A stretch of DNA of 60,000 nucleotides from Strigamia acuminata (Eukaryota; Arthropoda; Chilopoda; Geophilomorpha; Linotaeniidae). The first letter of the stretch is position 1, and the number at the start of each line of letters is the position of its first letter. The stretch is from assembly GCA_949358305.1 (NCBI GenBank), contig OX442318.1, positions 14,926,517 through 14,986,516 of the forward strand, read 5' to 3'. The position numbers and the translations under genes are program-made. The notes under the pieces were generated by a model. The model was not told the origin of the DNA. It did not search any database and worked only from the letters and a program-made list of their open reading frames with translations. This document shows positions 10,877-21,365 of this stretch, piece by piece.

Positions 10877-12136
10877 ATGACAAATTAATTCTGCCAATTT
10901 CATCAAAGTGTTAGGTGATACAAGTATACGAGTATGGTCTATTTAGAGTGAAAATGAAGAGAGTTAACTCTTTATGCAAATAAGAAATAAGTTGAACTAA
11001 AAAATTGCTTATTCTTAGAAGCAATTAACAGTGGGTATAAGAACTTGCTGATTCAAATTTATTTCACATTGATCTTATTAAGCTTGAGTTGTAACTTTCT
11101 AATTACTGTTCGTAATAAGCTGAATTATGTTTTTCAACAACAACAGCTTTTCCCTTTCTTTCATCTTTTGAGAATCCTGTTGTACCTCTAAATTAGAAGA
11201 GGTTTCTTTAGTTAACGAAACTTCTAGAGTATTATCTGTGATTTGAGAAACTACTTCGAATTTCTTTTCATATCATTTTTTTCTATGCGGTTTTTCTACG
11301 AAAGAAGATTGAAAAAGTATGTACATGTTCTTCTTTCAGTTTTTTTCTTTTGTCTGTATCCATAACTCCATAAATTAGAAATGGATAAAAATAAATGACA
11401 AAGCTTTAAGAAAGTATAAAGTAAGTGGAAAGTGATAGCACAGTTGAGAGATTTAGTTTTCTTCTTTTCTTTTCTTTGGAAAAAAATTCAGAAATAAATC
11501 ACCAAATTGAGTTGGAAAACAGTAAATGAATTTACAAGCAATGAATAGTGTGGGGCAGTGGCAAAAACAAACAAAAATGACCTTGGATAATTAATTTCTT
11601 ACATTATAGAGGTGGCCCGTTCCATTGCAAATAGGGAGAAATTGAAGGAAAAGATAAAGCAGATAAAGTGACGGTAACACCATCTGTGGTAAAAACGTGG
11701 AACCAATAAGAAGTAAAAGGAAGTCAAATTTTAAATTTAAATTTTATTTCGAATAAATTGTGAGATTTTTTCTTTTCTTTTGTCGATACTGCGACGTTAA
11801 TGTTTGATTTTCCAATTTGTCCGCCGTTAATTTCTCAGCCGAACTGACGTCGGTGACGTGTCATGCCGAACGCCGAAGCCCCGAGCTGAAGCTGCGGTAG
11901 CGTCTGACGTTGATTGGTCTCAGCTTTGCTCTGGAGTCATTAAAAGAAAATGTTTAATGACAGTCAATTTGATAAGGTTATAACATGTTTAAATGTGCAG
12001 GTGAAAGTTTGAGTTGACAAGCATTCAAGTGACGAAATGAATTAACGGGTGGAGTTTTAAGTTTAAATTTCAACCTTTGTAGATTATTCATTCAATCTCT
12101 TAAAAGTTTAAAAATCAATTTTGCCAACTTGACCAC
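10877..12136. other. No feature recognised
   Basis: AT-rich sequence up to the gypsy insertion site. A short GC-richer patch near 11820-11930 contains GACGTC-type words but no supportable frame. Confidence 0.5.
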
Positions 12137-12305
12137 TGTCGTATCCTCGATTCTATAGACACAATAAAGGACACGTTTGTATGAGTTGATGCACTAATTG
12201 TAAACTGAAGTTTTATTCTCATTCATTAACGCAGGTAAACACCGGCGCCAGGTGTCACCGCGCGTAGCGCCATCTAGTGGCGCAGATACATATCAAGATA
12301 CCACA
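12137..12305 (-). repeat. Gypsy 3' LTR (169 bp)
   Basis: Identical by eye to 23757-23925. It ends TG...CA. On the coding strand it contains AATAAA (poly-A signal) and, near its start, GCGCCACTAGATGGCGC, which includes a match to the CTCF-type core CCASYAGRKGGC. Confidence 0.95.
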
Positions 12306-12320
12306 TCACTCTTTTTTTTT
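12306..12320 (-). promoter_or_regulatory. Gypsy polypurine tract
   Basis: On the coding strand the 3' LTR is directly preceded by AAAAAAAAAGAGTGA, which fits a plus-strand primer for reverse transcription. It is more A-rich than most polypurine tracts. Confidence 0.7.
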
Positions 12321-12494
12321 AAACAATAACATGTAACAGTATTTAAAATAAATTAATTAAAATTATTCAACAATTCGAACTATTCACAATAACAATTTCA
12401 AATTATTTACAACACGTTTTTCGTCCAGGCCTGAACATTTCAATTTTTAACAATAAACTATTTTAGTTAAACATTAGTACTTATTCTGACAACA

Positions 12495-14345
12495 TTACAC
12501 AACTCTTCTACGACGTGTAGACGTGTCGTAACCGCCCAGGTATTCCGGTGCCCTTCTTTTACGATCAGACTTCCTCGGCTGGAAATTAGGGTCGGCCGCA
12601 CGTCTTGCTCCTCGTCTACCGCCTCTCACTGGTGGCCCAGGCAGCAAATGGGCATCTGGTCTCGGCTGACCTGGAATCGCCTCTACTGGAATGTTGTCAT
12701 CATTGGGTAACGGTAAGTCGTCATCTAATGGGAAGTATCGCCTCACTTTCGTCACGTTCCTTTTGACGATTCTGCCGTCGTTTGTTTTCAACAGCAAACA
12801 ATTCCCATTCTTTTGAAACACCGTCATTAAATCGTGCTCGTATGCAAGATCGAGCTTGTGTGTTCTTGACTTCGCAACCAGCACTCTGTCGCCCCGCTGG
12901 ATGTCGCTTTCCCTGCTCCCGCGACGCTGATCTGCATACCGCTTCGATTTTTCCTTTTCCTCCGCATCTTTCCTTTTTACGATTTGATGTAATTTTCCTT
13001 TTTCTTCCAACATCATTTGCGGAATCTTTGTTCGCATTTTCCTCTTCGTCATTAGTTCGTACGGCGACACTCCTGTGGTACGGTGTGGCGTACTCCTGTA
13101 CGATTGTAAAAATGTCCCGAGTGCCTTTTTCCAGTTGCCGCCTTCGACTTCCGCAGCCCGAAAAGCTTTGACAAAAGACTTATTCAGTCTCTCAACAGTT
13201 CCGTTGGCCTGGGGCCAGTATGGAGTGACCCTACGATGGTGGACTCCCTGCTCCTCCAGAAAAACCCGAAACTGCTCCGAGACGAATTGGGGCCCATTAT
13301 CCGAAGTCAACGACTCCGGAATTCCCCAGCGCTCGAAAACTCGACGCAGCCAAACAATTATCCTTTCCGACACTGTCGACTTCAAAATTAGTACCTCCGG
13401 AAAACGCGAGTAGTAATCGACGAGAACGACAATCGAACTGCCGTCCTTGAATGGACCGCAAATATCGATCGCCAGCTCCCGCCATGGTCCTTTTGGCAGC
13501 GGCGTGCTCCGAATTGGTTCCGGCTTCTCCGTCGCACTGCTGTGCTGACAAGCGTGGCATCGCTGCACTGCACGCTCGACGTCGTGGTCCAGGCCAGGCC
13601 ACCAGACCTTTTCACGCAGGCGTTGCTTCGTTCTCACGACGCCCTGGTGACCTTGGTGTCCCAATTCGACCACTCTCCTCCGCAGTGACTCCGGCATCAC
13701 AATTCGTGGTCCTCGAAGCAAAACTCCGTTTGTCATCGCTAATTCGCTCCTTATCAGCTGAAATTTTTGAAGAGCGTTATTAAATTTGTTTCCGTCGCGC
13801 AAACACTTATTGATTTCGCAAATAGTTTCGTCTGCTCTCGACGCCTGTTCGACTTCTCGCAAAGTCATTGCCCTTGGCAGCGCACTCTCGACCACAAACC
13901 GCACATAAGCTTCTGTTCGTCCCAAAACACTTTTTCCCTCTCCGGCGGGCAGCAAACGAGACAGCGCGTCCGCTATGTTCGCGCTGCCCGGCCGGTGACG
14001 AATCGTGAATTCGAATGGCTGCAATCTCAGCACCCATCTTTCCATCCTTGCTGACGGCTTCGATCTGGTCCCGTAGATGGTCTCCAGCGCCTTGTGGTCT
14101 GTTATTAAAAGAAATGGCATGCCGATTAAATACATTCTGAAGCGCTCACAGCCCCAGACGACTGCGAGCCCTTCTTTCTCAGTCTGAGAATATCGTCGTT
14201 CAACGTCTGACAACGTTCGGCTGGCGAACGCAATTGGTTTCATCTGGTTGTCCGGTTGACGCTGAGTGAGGACGGCGCCAAGACCGACCGGCGACGCGTC
14301 GACGATTAATTCGGTTTCGACATTTTTTCGGAAAAATGCCAAAAC
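12495..14345 (-). CDS. Gypsy Pol, C-terminal part: RNase H and integrase (interrupted gene)
   Basis: This is the downstream half of the Gag-Pol frame that resumes at 21366. It begins in the connection/RNase H domain: IVDASPVGLGAVLTQ carries the first catalytic Asp, and RRYSQTEKEGLAVVW and LLITDHKALE carry further RNase H residues. The integrase follows with an HHCC zinc finger (LGHQGHQGVV ... CHACQ) and the core with D (AIDICGPF), D (TSDNGPQF) and E (NGTVERLNKSF). A basic C-terminal tail (RGGRRGARRA, RKSDRKRRAPEY) ends the protein. The open frame extends a little further into copia LTR sequence, to about 14501, which is not part of this gene. Integrase catalyses 3'-processing and strand transfer; RNase H removes the RNA template. 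Apart from the insertion I see no break in this half. Confidence 0.93.
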   Translation of the reverse strand, partial: VLAFFRKNVETELIVDASPVGLGAVLTQRQPDNQMKPIAFASRTLSDVERRYSQTEKEGLAVVWGCERFRMYLIGMPFLLITDHKALETIYGTRSKPSARMERWVLRLQPFEFTIRHRPGSANIADALSRLLPAGEGKSVLGRTEAYVRFVVESALPRAMTLREVEQASRADETICEINKCLRDGNKFNNALQKFQLIRSELAMTNGVLLRGPRIVMPESLRRRVVELGHQGHQGVVRTKQRLREKVWWPGLDHDVERAVQRCHACQHSSATEKPEPIRSTPLPKGPWRELAIDICGPFKDGSSIVVLVDYYSRFPEVLILKSTVSERIIVWLRRVFERWGIPESLTSDNGPQFVSEQFRVFLEEQGVHHRRVTPYWPQANGTVERLNKSFVKAFRAAEVEGGNWKKALGTFLQSYRSTPHRTTGVSPYELMTKRKMRTKIPQMMLEEKGKLHQIVKRKDAEEKEKSKRYADQRRGSRESDIQRGDRVLVAKSRTHKLDLAYEHDLMTVFQKNGNCLLLKTNDGRIVKRNVTKVRRYFPLDDDLPLPNDDNIPVEAIPGQPRPDAHLLPGPPVRGGRRGARRAADPNFQPRKSDRKRRAPEYLGGYDTSTRRRRVV

Positions 14346-14822
14346 TAAAGCGATTTCCTGGCCAAAACATCGGTTAGAAAGGAGTTGACGAGTGTCTAAA
14401 CAGGTGCGCGACACCGACATGCGTGCGCCATGTTTAATATCACATAAAAGTGTACACGCTTCGAGGCTAACAACTGCACTCGGAAAAATAGGATAAATCA
14501 TTGTTGGATTTCAATGATTTGTCCTTTACATTATAAAATAAAAGCAATGACATTCATAATCGATAACTAAGCAATAATAACAATACAGGACTCGCTCTTT
14601 TGAGCAGACGATGTTATCAGCGCATGCTGCTAAATGGAAACGTTCAACCGCGGTACAGAACCAGCATTAATAAAAATCGAGATCGATTGAACGCGACATC
14701 GAGACATTAAATAGCAGCACATTCATTACACATATCCGGAAAGTGTGTAATGTAAATATTCACAAACTATACAATATGGCGACAAACAACCAAACACACA
14801 ATATTTCCACCACAACTCAATA
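14346..14822 (-). repeat. Copia 3' LTR (477 bp)
   Basis: Identical by eye to 20889-21365. On the coding strand it starts TATTGAGTTG and ends ATCGCTTTA. The target duplication fixes these ends, so the LTR lacks the usual TG...CA termini. Confidence 0.92.
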
Positions 14823-14836
14823 TATCCCCCTTTGTT
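14823..14836 (-). promoter_or_regulatory. Copia polypurine tract
   Basis: On the coding strand AACAAAGGGGGATA abuts the 3' LTR, a typical plus-strand primer tract just after the Gag-Pol stop codon at 14840. Confidence 0.85.
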
Positions 14837-14839
14837 TGG

Positions 14840-17800
14840 TTATTTGCGCCTTACAAATAAATGCTCACACAAGGTGTTAAGTCTGGGCTTGGGTAACCAT
14901 TTGGTCATCACATCGGCGACATTCAGGGCCCCTGGAATATGCTTAATAGCAAACGTTCCGCGCTCAAACCAGTCCCTGAGGAAATGAAGCTTTACGTCGA
15001 TATGTTTATTCGCCCTATTCTCTATTCGGTTTTTGGCGTATTGTATCGCGGGCATACTGTCCGCGTACACGCATGGGGTGTTCCGATTGATGCTGAACAT
15101 GATGTCGGCATCGTAAAGCCTCTCTAGCCATATAATCTCCTTTACGCCATCGACCACGGCCAGAAATTCACTCTCCATGATCGATAACGCAGTCATTGAC
15201 TGCTTATGGCAGTTCCACATGATCGGAACGCCACCCAAATAGACTATGTGACCCCCGAAGCTTCTCCTTTTGTCTGCATCGAGGGCAAACGACGCGTCGG
15301 TATACACAGTTAGATTATCATTTCGGCAATTGGAAAGATTAATCATATAATCCGACGTATTTGCCAGATATCGCAAAATTTGCAATAACATACTAATGTG
15401 ACGCGTCGAATGTTTCTCATTGTATTGTGAGAGGACAATGACCGAGAACAGGATGTCTGGCCTTGTCCTGCTCGCCAAGAACAAGAGACTTCCCACTAAG
15501 TTGCGATAGGGGAAAGTGGAATCAACCCGCTCCTTTTCCGTCACGCCCTGAATAATCGTTCCTGGCGTCCCAGGTACTCTAATCCGAAGGCATGAGTCGA
15601 CCCCATACAACTTACAAAGTTTTTCTATGTATGCCCTTTGATGGATCCTAATTTGGCCCCCAGACCTATCAAAGGCTATGCCTAACAAGAGGGTCACGGG
15701 ACCCAAATCAACCGTGTCAAAGGATTCCCTAATCCATCGAACAACGCATTCCTCGACGTAGTCATCCTTGGAGAAGAGAACTATGTCGTCCACGTAAAAG
15801 ATAAGAATTGCGTCGTTGTCTAACGCATAAACACAGTTAAGACCCAACAAGGGCACAAATCCCAGTTGGAGTAGACGGTCGTGGAGGGCTTGGTACCACA
15901 TCCGTCCACTCTGATGTAGTCCATATAATGACTTCAACAGCATCCAACACTTATGTTGGTTTTCGGCTGTTCTGTAGCCCTTGGGAATCTCCATGAATTG
16001 GACCTTATCAAGGTCCCCGTACAAGTACGCGGCCTTGATGTCAAGGTGGACATCTCTCCAACCTTTCAGTATCACCAAGGTACAGAAAAACACTATAACG
16101 AGGACGAAATTGACTACGGGGGAAAATACCTCCGTAAAGTCAATGCCCGGCCTCTGCTTGAAGCCTTGTGCTACCAAGCGAGCCCGGTAGCGCGCGACTG
16201 CACCCGACTGGTCCCTTTTCATTTTATAAATCCATTTTGATCCCAAAAGCAACTCTCCTTCGGGCTTATCAATTTCTTTATAGACAGTTCGATCGTCGAA
16301 GATATCTGTCTCTTCTTTCATCGCCTTTTCCCAGTCCCGTTTGTTGGTGTGCCTCATTGCCTCCTCGTAGGTATCAGGCTCTACGGCACAGAAACCGGCA
16401 AAAGGGAGTTCGGGTTCTTCACCCTCTAAGGTTTTGAAGTCAAAAAGATCTGGGTCGTAGTGGTAACCCTCTGCGTCGCACCATCGCGCAACGTCAGTCC
16501 GACTTCTAAGTTTGTCTTCATTGGGCGAGAAATAAACCACATCAATTTTCCCAGCCGTTGCCCCGGCTTTCCGGACAGACTGGACCCGTCTCCACTTAGT
16601 CATATCCAGCGGCAGCGACAAAGGATCTTTGACCTTCTTTCCCTTTTTGCCCGAACCACGACGAGCTTGTATCGTAGGAGGAAGATCAACCTCCTCATCG
16701 TCGTCAGGATAAACATTGAAGTAATTCTCGCCATCGCCGTTATCCCCCTTCGCCCCACCAATTTCTTCAACTGGATTATCCCCAGCACCAGCATCCCCAA
16801 CCAAGTCACCTTCAACAGTTTCTATCGCAGGCTGTTGTATCGCTTGTTTTACAAGCGGCCTCAATTCAGGTCTGAAAACAGGCTTTGGGGTTGTGGGTAA
16901 AGGAGGCTTCTCCTTCGGAACCGGGGGTTCAACAGGGGGCGGAATAGGAGGTGGTAGTGCCTCTTGCACTTCCTCAACAATTTCAGGGATAGGGGCAACG
17001 GAATCATCATCATCTCCCTCGGTGTCCGAGGAAGAATCCCCAAAATGTTTGAATTGGCCACCCTGCGGTTGCTTGATGGGCTGTTGTAGCCGTTTGCCAA
17101 TCTCATACCAATATGAGTCTTCGAAAATTCGGACATGTTTGGACGCAAAAACTTGATTCCGTACAGGATCCCAAACCCTGTAGCCCCTAGTTGATATTGC
17201 GTATCCAATGAGTGCTCCCGCCCAAGCCCTTCCTTCCAGTTTGCCCTTTCTGACCTGGGACGGGATATGTACAAATGTCTTCGACCCAATACACCTGATG
17301 TGTCGCAAAGACAATTTCTTGCCGAAAAACACGGTATAGGGCACTTTTCCTCCAAGCCCTTCATGGGGGAATCGGTTCTTTAAGTAAACTATGGTCGTCG
17401 CTAATTCAGCCCAAAGGGGATAGGGGAAATCATTTTCCAACATTAAAGCTCTGACGCCACCGACAATGGTACGGTTTGCACGTTCTGCAACAGAATTCAT
17501 TTCCGGGCTATATGTATTCGTACGAATACATTTCAAACCAATTTTGGATGCATAATCATCCCAATTCCGCGAAATAAATTCTCCTCCATTATCAGTTTTA
17601 ATGCATTTCACTTTCCGTGATGTCGTTCTTTCGACTTCCGTCAACCAACGTTTAAAATGGCCCAAAACTTCCCCTTTGGTCTTCATCGTTATGATCCACA
17701 TATAACGTGAATAATCATCAACCAATATAAAGTAAAAATTAGCCCCACCCAAGGAAGTAGCTTGTGATGCCCCCCAAACATCCATGTGCACTAAATCTAA

Positions 17801-19687
17801 TACTCCCTTAGTGGAAATGGTAATTATCGGGGGAAAACTCGCCCTAGTGCTCTTAGCACGGGCACATGCGTCACAAGTGGATAATTCTTTGTTAGACAAA
17901 TTGATCCCAAAAACGTCCTCGGATTCGGTTAATTTAATAATGCCTTTAGCATTATGGTGGCCCATTCTGGAATGCCACGTGTCCATACTCTGGGATATTT
18001 CTTTCTTTCTCATTTTGATCCCAGTATCCCCGCTTTTGTTAACTTTCGCAGTCGCATTAGCTTCGGGAACAATAGCAGGAGGTGTCTGAACCTCATTCAC
18101 TGTTTTCTGTAAATTAATCGCCGCAGGCGCATTCGCTTTGGTTGGCTCGCTTACTTGCGTACTCAAATTAGATGCGGATTTTCCCATATCCGGCTTACAG
18201 AAACTTTTTAGTAAAGCTGACTTAAAATCTAAAATGGTTAGTAGCGGTTGTACAAATTTTTCATCCTTCACGGATGATTTGATTAAATCGAGGACAGCAG
18301 CTGTATCCTGTTGCGCAGTTAATGCAGCTGTGTTTACAGAATTAACCTCGACCCGGCAGTTGACTTTGTACAGCCTGTCGCTAGTCCGAACTGCCGAAAT
18401 CAATGGTTCCTCGATTTTATCTTTGAAAATACTCATCTTCCCATCTTTAACAATTGTGCACAACCCAGCCTCATCGGTGCGCCCGAGCGAAATAAGGTTT
18501 TTCCGAAAATTCGGTGCGAAGAATACATTCGTCAAAGTTATTTTCCTCGTTCTTTGTCCATAGAGCGAAGTGAGGACGATGTTGCCCACACCTTCAATCT
18601 TCGATTTTCCTTCTCCTTGTAGAACGCTGAAGTTAGACAACGGTTTGAAGTTTGAAAACCAATTCCGGTTGAAGGAAAAGTGGTCGGTCGCTCCCGTGTC
18701 CACGTACCACTGTGAATCGTAGTTTCCGTGCGACACAAGAGATAAGGGCACTGTGGGCTTCTCTTCCGACACCGCAGAATACAAAGTGTAGGGCTCATCT
18801 GTATAGGGGTCCAGTTGTGTGAGATTTGCTCTCTGTGGACCCCCTCTGCCTCGTCCTTTGCCACGGGTGCCTCCACGATTCAATTGGGCTGGCGAGCCAG
18901 CGCTGGCGGGGAAAGTCCCTTGCTGTTTCGGCGGCGATGGGCACTCCCTGGCGAAGTGTCCCGACCCACCGCAAGTAAAACATGTTCCACGCGAAGTTCC
19001 GGGGGAATTTGGGGTTTTTCCACGAGGTTTCCATTTCCCTTTAGTATAGAAAGCGGTAGTATTGTCTGCCAATACAGGTGGGACGCCAAATTCATTGGTC
19101 TGTTCATAAAGGCGATTGTACTCGCCAAGTAAACGTTCTTTAACGTTTTTCGCTGTGAATTCCGTATCCGACCAGTGATACGCGGTCTGTTTCACAGCCT
19201 CGTATTGTGGGGGCAGAAGATCTAAATATTGGAATGCCTGGAATTCATCGGTGACCTCAATTTTAACGTCCTTCAGTTCGACGATTTTGCGGTCGACCCG
19301 CCCGGTGAAAACTAGCATTTCCTCATTATCTCGAAGTTTCATGTTGAGGAATTCACGTCGCAACCGAGCACGACGTGCCCTCGTCGTCGGTTGATAAGCG
19401 TCCTTTAGGGCTTCCCAAACTTTCGCAGCGGTGGGGCAGGCAACAGCTATCACTTGCTGCGGCTCAGCGCAACTCATGCAGATAGTGGACATTGCCTTGT
19501 CCTCTCGAGCGTTAAACTCTCGCTTCTCTTTTGCAGTGGCTGTTGCAGCCAGTGGTGGCTCAGAGCCACTAACATGTCCCCAAACGCCGTTGTATTTGAG
19601 CAATAACTGGACCTGCACGGACCAGGTGGCATAGTTCGTGCCATCGAGCTTTTTAATATCCTTGTAATCGTCGTGCTTTGAAGCCAT
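14840..19687 (-). CDS. Ty1/copia Gag-Pol polyprotein, intact
   Basis: Single frame of 1615 codons. The first ATG in frame is at 19687; the open frame extends eight codons upstream without an ATG. N-terminal Gag (KLDGTNYATWSVQVQLLL, as in the copia Gag/UBN2 family) is followed by one CCHC knuckle, CFTCGGSGHFAREC, at about residues 236-249. Then come the aspartic protease (WYVDTGATDHF, catalytic Asp near 330) and the pre-integrase zinc region (WHSRMGHHN). Next is the integrase core with D (HMDVWG), D (KTDNGGEF) and E (NSVAERANRT), the reverse transcriptase with FYVDD, and finally RNase H (VYTDASFA, MESEFLAVVDG). The order PR-IN-RT-RH defines Ty1/copia. In the RT palm the usual AFLNG is AAYLYGDL. 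No stop or frameshift is visible, so the protein may be functional. Gag and Pol share one frame, so a separate Gag would need splicing or processing. Confidence 0.97.
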   Translation of the reverse strand: MASKHDDYKDIKKLDGTNYATWSVQVQLLLKYNGVWGHVSGSEPPLAATATAKEKREFNAREDKAMSTICMSCAEPQQVIAVACPTAAKVWEALKDAYQPTTRARRARLRREFLNMKLRDNEEMLVFTGRVDRKIVELKDVKIEVTDEFQAFQYLDLLPPQYEAVKQTAYHWSDTEFTAKNVKERLLGEYNRLYEQTNEFGVPPVLADNTTAFYTKGKWKPRGKTPNSPGTSRGTCFTCGGSGHFARECPSPPKQQGTFPASAGSPAQLNRGGTRGKGRGRGGPQRANLTQLDPYTDEPYTLYSAVSEEKPTVPLSLVSHGNYDSQWYVDTGATDHFSFNRNWFSNFKPLSNFSVLQGEGKSKIEGVGNIVLTSLYGQRTRKITLTNVFFAPNFRKNLISLGRTDEAGLCTIVKDGKMSIFKDKIEEPLISAVRTSDRLYKVNCRVEVNSVNTAALTAQQDTAAVLDLIKSSVKDEKFVQPLLTILDFKSALLKSFCKPDMGKSASNLSTQVSEPTKANAPAAINLQKTVNEVQTPPAIVPEANATAKVNKSGDTGIKMRKKEISQSMDTWHSRMGHHNAKGIIKLTESEDVFGINLSNKELSTCDACARAKSTRASFPPIITISTKGVLDLVHMDVWGASQATSLGGANFYFILVDDYSRYMWIITMKTKGEVLGHFKRWLTEVERTTSRKVKCIKTDNGGEFISRNWDDYASKIGLKCIRTNTYSPEMNSVAERANRTIVGGVRALMLENDFPYPLWAELATTIVYLKNRFPHEGLGGKVPYTVFFGKKLSLRHIRCIGSKTFVHIPSQVRKGKLEGRAWAGALIGYAISTRGYRVWDPVRNQVFASKHVRIFEDSYWYEIGKRLQQPIKQPQGGQFKHFGDSSSDTEGDDDDSVAPIPEIVEEVQEALPPPIPPPVEPPVPKEKPPLPTTPKPVFRPELRPLVKQAIQQPAIETVEGDLVGDAGAGDNPVEEIGGAKGDNGDGENYFNVYPDDDEEVDLPPTIQARRGSGKKGKKVKDPLSLPLDMTKWRRVQSVRKAGATAGKIDVVYFSPNEDKLRSRTDVARWCDAEGYHYDPDLFDFKTLEGEEPELPFAGFCAVEPDTYEEAMRHTNKRDWEKAMKEETDIFDDRTVYKEIDKPEGELLLGSKWIYKMKRDQSGAVARYRARLVAQGFKQRPGIDFTEVFSPVVNFVLVIVFFCTLVILKGWRDVHLDIKAAYLYGDLDKVQFMEIPKGYRTAENQHKCWMLLKSLYGLHQSGRMWYQALHDRLLQLGFVPLLGLNCVYALDNDAILIFYVDDIVLFSKDDYVEECVVRWIRESFDTVDLGPVTLLLGIAFDRSGGQIRIHQRAYIEKLCKLYGVDSCLRIRVPGTPGTIIQGVTEKERVDSTFPYRNLVGSLLFLASRTRPDILFSVIVLSQYNEKHSTRHISMLLQILRYLANTSDYMINLSNCRNDNLTVYTDASFALDADKRRSFGGHIVYLGGVPIMWNCHKQSMTALSIMESEFLAVVDGVKEIIWLERLYDADIMFSINRNTPCVYADSMPAIQYAKNRIENRANKHIDVKLHFLRDWFERGTFAIKHIPGALNVADVMTKWLPKPRLNTLCEHLFVRRK

Positions 19688-19711
19688 CACGACGACACCA
19701 GGAAAATGCAC

Positions 19712-20870
19712 AATAATAATTGGTTATGCACAGAGAGAACACAATTTCGGAATTTATTCCGCACACACACTTCACAGGAGCACTTAATCACACAATGCAC
19801 AATTGTCTCTAGTCCCAAAAACCAAAAAGGAAGGCGAAAATACAGTTTCAACCCGGGGAATCTCAATAAGTGAGATTGGAAAACCTTGACTGGCAATCCA
19901 CCAACTCTTCCGTCCGACCTCCTGGGGTCGCGGGATGGTTGGGGGCCCTGGATAAGCCCAGCCAAGAATACAGTGCTACGTGCCCGACTGGACGTAGGGT
20001 AGCACCGAATCTAACAAGGGACCAACAACAAAAACTTAAAACTATACAGAGTTTCACGAAAGTATGCAAATAAATCAAAACAGTCTAGATGTGAAGTTGG
20101 CCAATTACGGGATCCTTGCGCCGTAATCGGTTCCCACGGTGTGTTCAACGTCGGCTTCACGTGTCGAATTAACTCACACGCACGCCGGGGTGCTAATGTG
20201 AGGAGAAACCCTCTCAACTGGTGCACCCTGCGTGCAAAACCAGGGTTTCCTCTTGAAATCGTCGTTGCGCACGTCCGCGCCTTCGTAATTCCACGTCGGG
20301 TGTAAATCACGGCTCTTCGTGCTAAATATGGCTGTGTACGTGGACTTACACGTAAACACAGCTCCAAAACGAATATTCACCGTCGATGGCGATGAAAAAC
20401 GATCAAAATGGTCGCCACAGAACAAATCTTCGTCCTCGACGATCCTACGACAAATATCGGTCGTTTTGCGTCGAAACTCCGTCGTGTCGACGTGAATGGG
20501 CGTCGTCTCGCTGGCAATACTGATTGCCTCGGCAAAATAACGTCGTGTTGGCGTGTATCGGTTCAGATGCACGTCTGGGCTGCGATTCGCTTCACGGCCG
20601 AATCCAAAATGGCCGCCGCAGGAGAATTTCACAACGACGTCGGAAAAAGTGCTTATTTCGCACAGAAAAATTTCGAAATAAAGCTGCTTACACACTAAAA
20701 TGTCCGTAGTAATGTCCGCACACGTTGCCGATCGTTTCCAATCGATTTGGCGAAGAAAATCCGTCTGCGTCGGTCGGTTCGCGTTTGCGGCGAAGTCGGG
20801 CGACGTCTTGGCTTCGTCTCGCGTCCAAAAAGGTCGGAAATCCTTTACAAACTGGTCAGGCCGTCGACAA
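19712..20870 (-). other. Copia 5' leader (about 1.16 kb)
   Basis: Between the primer site and the Gag-Pol start, this GC-rich, CG-dinucleotide-rich leader holds a 244-codon open frame that begins without an ATG and has no recognisable domain. I treat it as untranslated leader, possibly containing packaging or splicing signals. Confidence 0.6.
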
Positions 20871-20886
20871 CCATCCTCTGCTACCA
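20871..20886 (-). promoter_or_regulatory. Primer-binding site, initiator tRNA-Met
   Basis: On the coding strand TGGTAGCAGAGGATGG is exactly complementary to the 3' end of eukaryotic initiator tRNA-Met (CCATCCTCTGCTACCA). It lies 2 nt inside the 5' LTR. Use of the 3' end differs from Drosophila copia, which uses an internal tRNA-iMet fragment. Confidence 0.93.
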
Positions 20887-20888
20887 TA

Positions 20889-21365
20889 TAAAGCGATTTC
20901 CTGGCCAAAACATCGGTTAGAAAGGAGTTGACGAGTGTCTAAACAGGTGCGCGACACCGACATGCGTGCGCCATGTTTAATATCACATAAAAGTGTACAC
21001 GCTTCGAGGCTAACAACTGCACTCGGAAAAATAGGATAAATCATTGTTGGATTTCAATGATTTGTCCTTTACATTATAAAATAAAAGCAATGACATTCAT
21101 AATCGATAACTAAGCAATAATAACAATACAGGACTCGCTCTTTTGAGCAGACGATGTTATCAGCGCATGCTGCTAAATGGAAACGTTCAACCGCGGTACA
21201 GAACCAGCATTAATAAAAATCGAGATCGATTGAACGCGACATCGAGACATTAAATAGCAGCACATTCATTACACATATCCGGAAAGTGTGTAATGTAAAT
21301 ATTCACAAACTATACAATATGGCGACAAACAACCAAACACACAATATTTCCACCACAACTCAATA
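20889..21365 (-). repeat. Copia 5' LTR (477 bp)
   Basis: Matches 14346-14822 base for base by eye. It carries the element's promoter region for minus-strand transcription; I do not see an unambiguous TATA box. Confidence 0.92.

Larger units (their letters stand above)
14346..21365 (-). mobile_element. Complete Ty1/copia retrotransposon nested in the gypsy pol
   Basis: 7020 bp bounded by two identical-looking 477-bp LTRs, with AAAAC duplicated at 14341-14345 and 21366-21370. The site falls between the gypsy RT and RNase H domains. Removing the element and one AAAAC copy restores the gypsy reading frame exactly, which confirms the boundaries. It has an initiator-tRNA-Met primer site, one long intact Gag-Pol frame and a G-rich polypurine tract. 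All features needed for autonomous copia transposition are visible. It is the younger of the nested pair. Confidence 0.96.

Noticed and set aside
10712-10906. 64-codon frame in the Harbinger-type MITE
   Set aside because: Lies across the MITE terminal repeat; no transposase similarity.
14346-14501. N-terminal extension of the gypsy RNase H-integrase frame
   Set aside because: The first ~52 codons are copia LTR sequence read through by chance; the gypsy gene starts again only at 14345.
20174-20908. 244-codon minus-strand frame in the copia leader
   Set aside because: No ATG start (TTG in the LTR), no recognisable domain, and it crosses the LTR boundary and primer site. Long frames are expected in this GC-rich leader.
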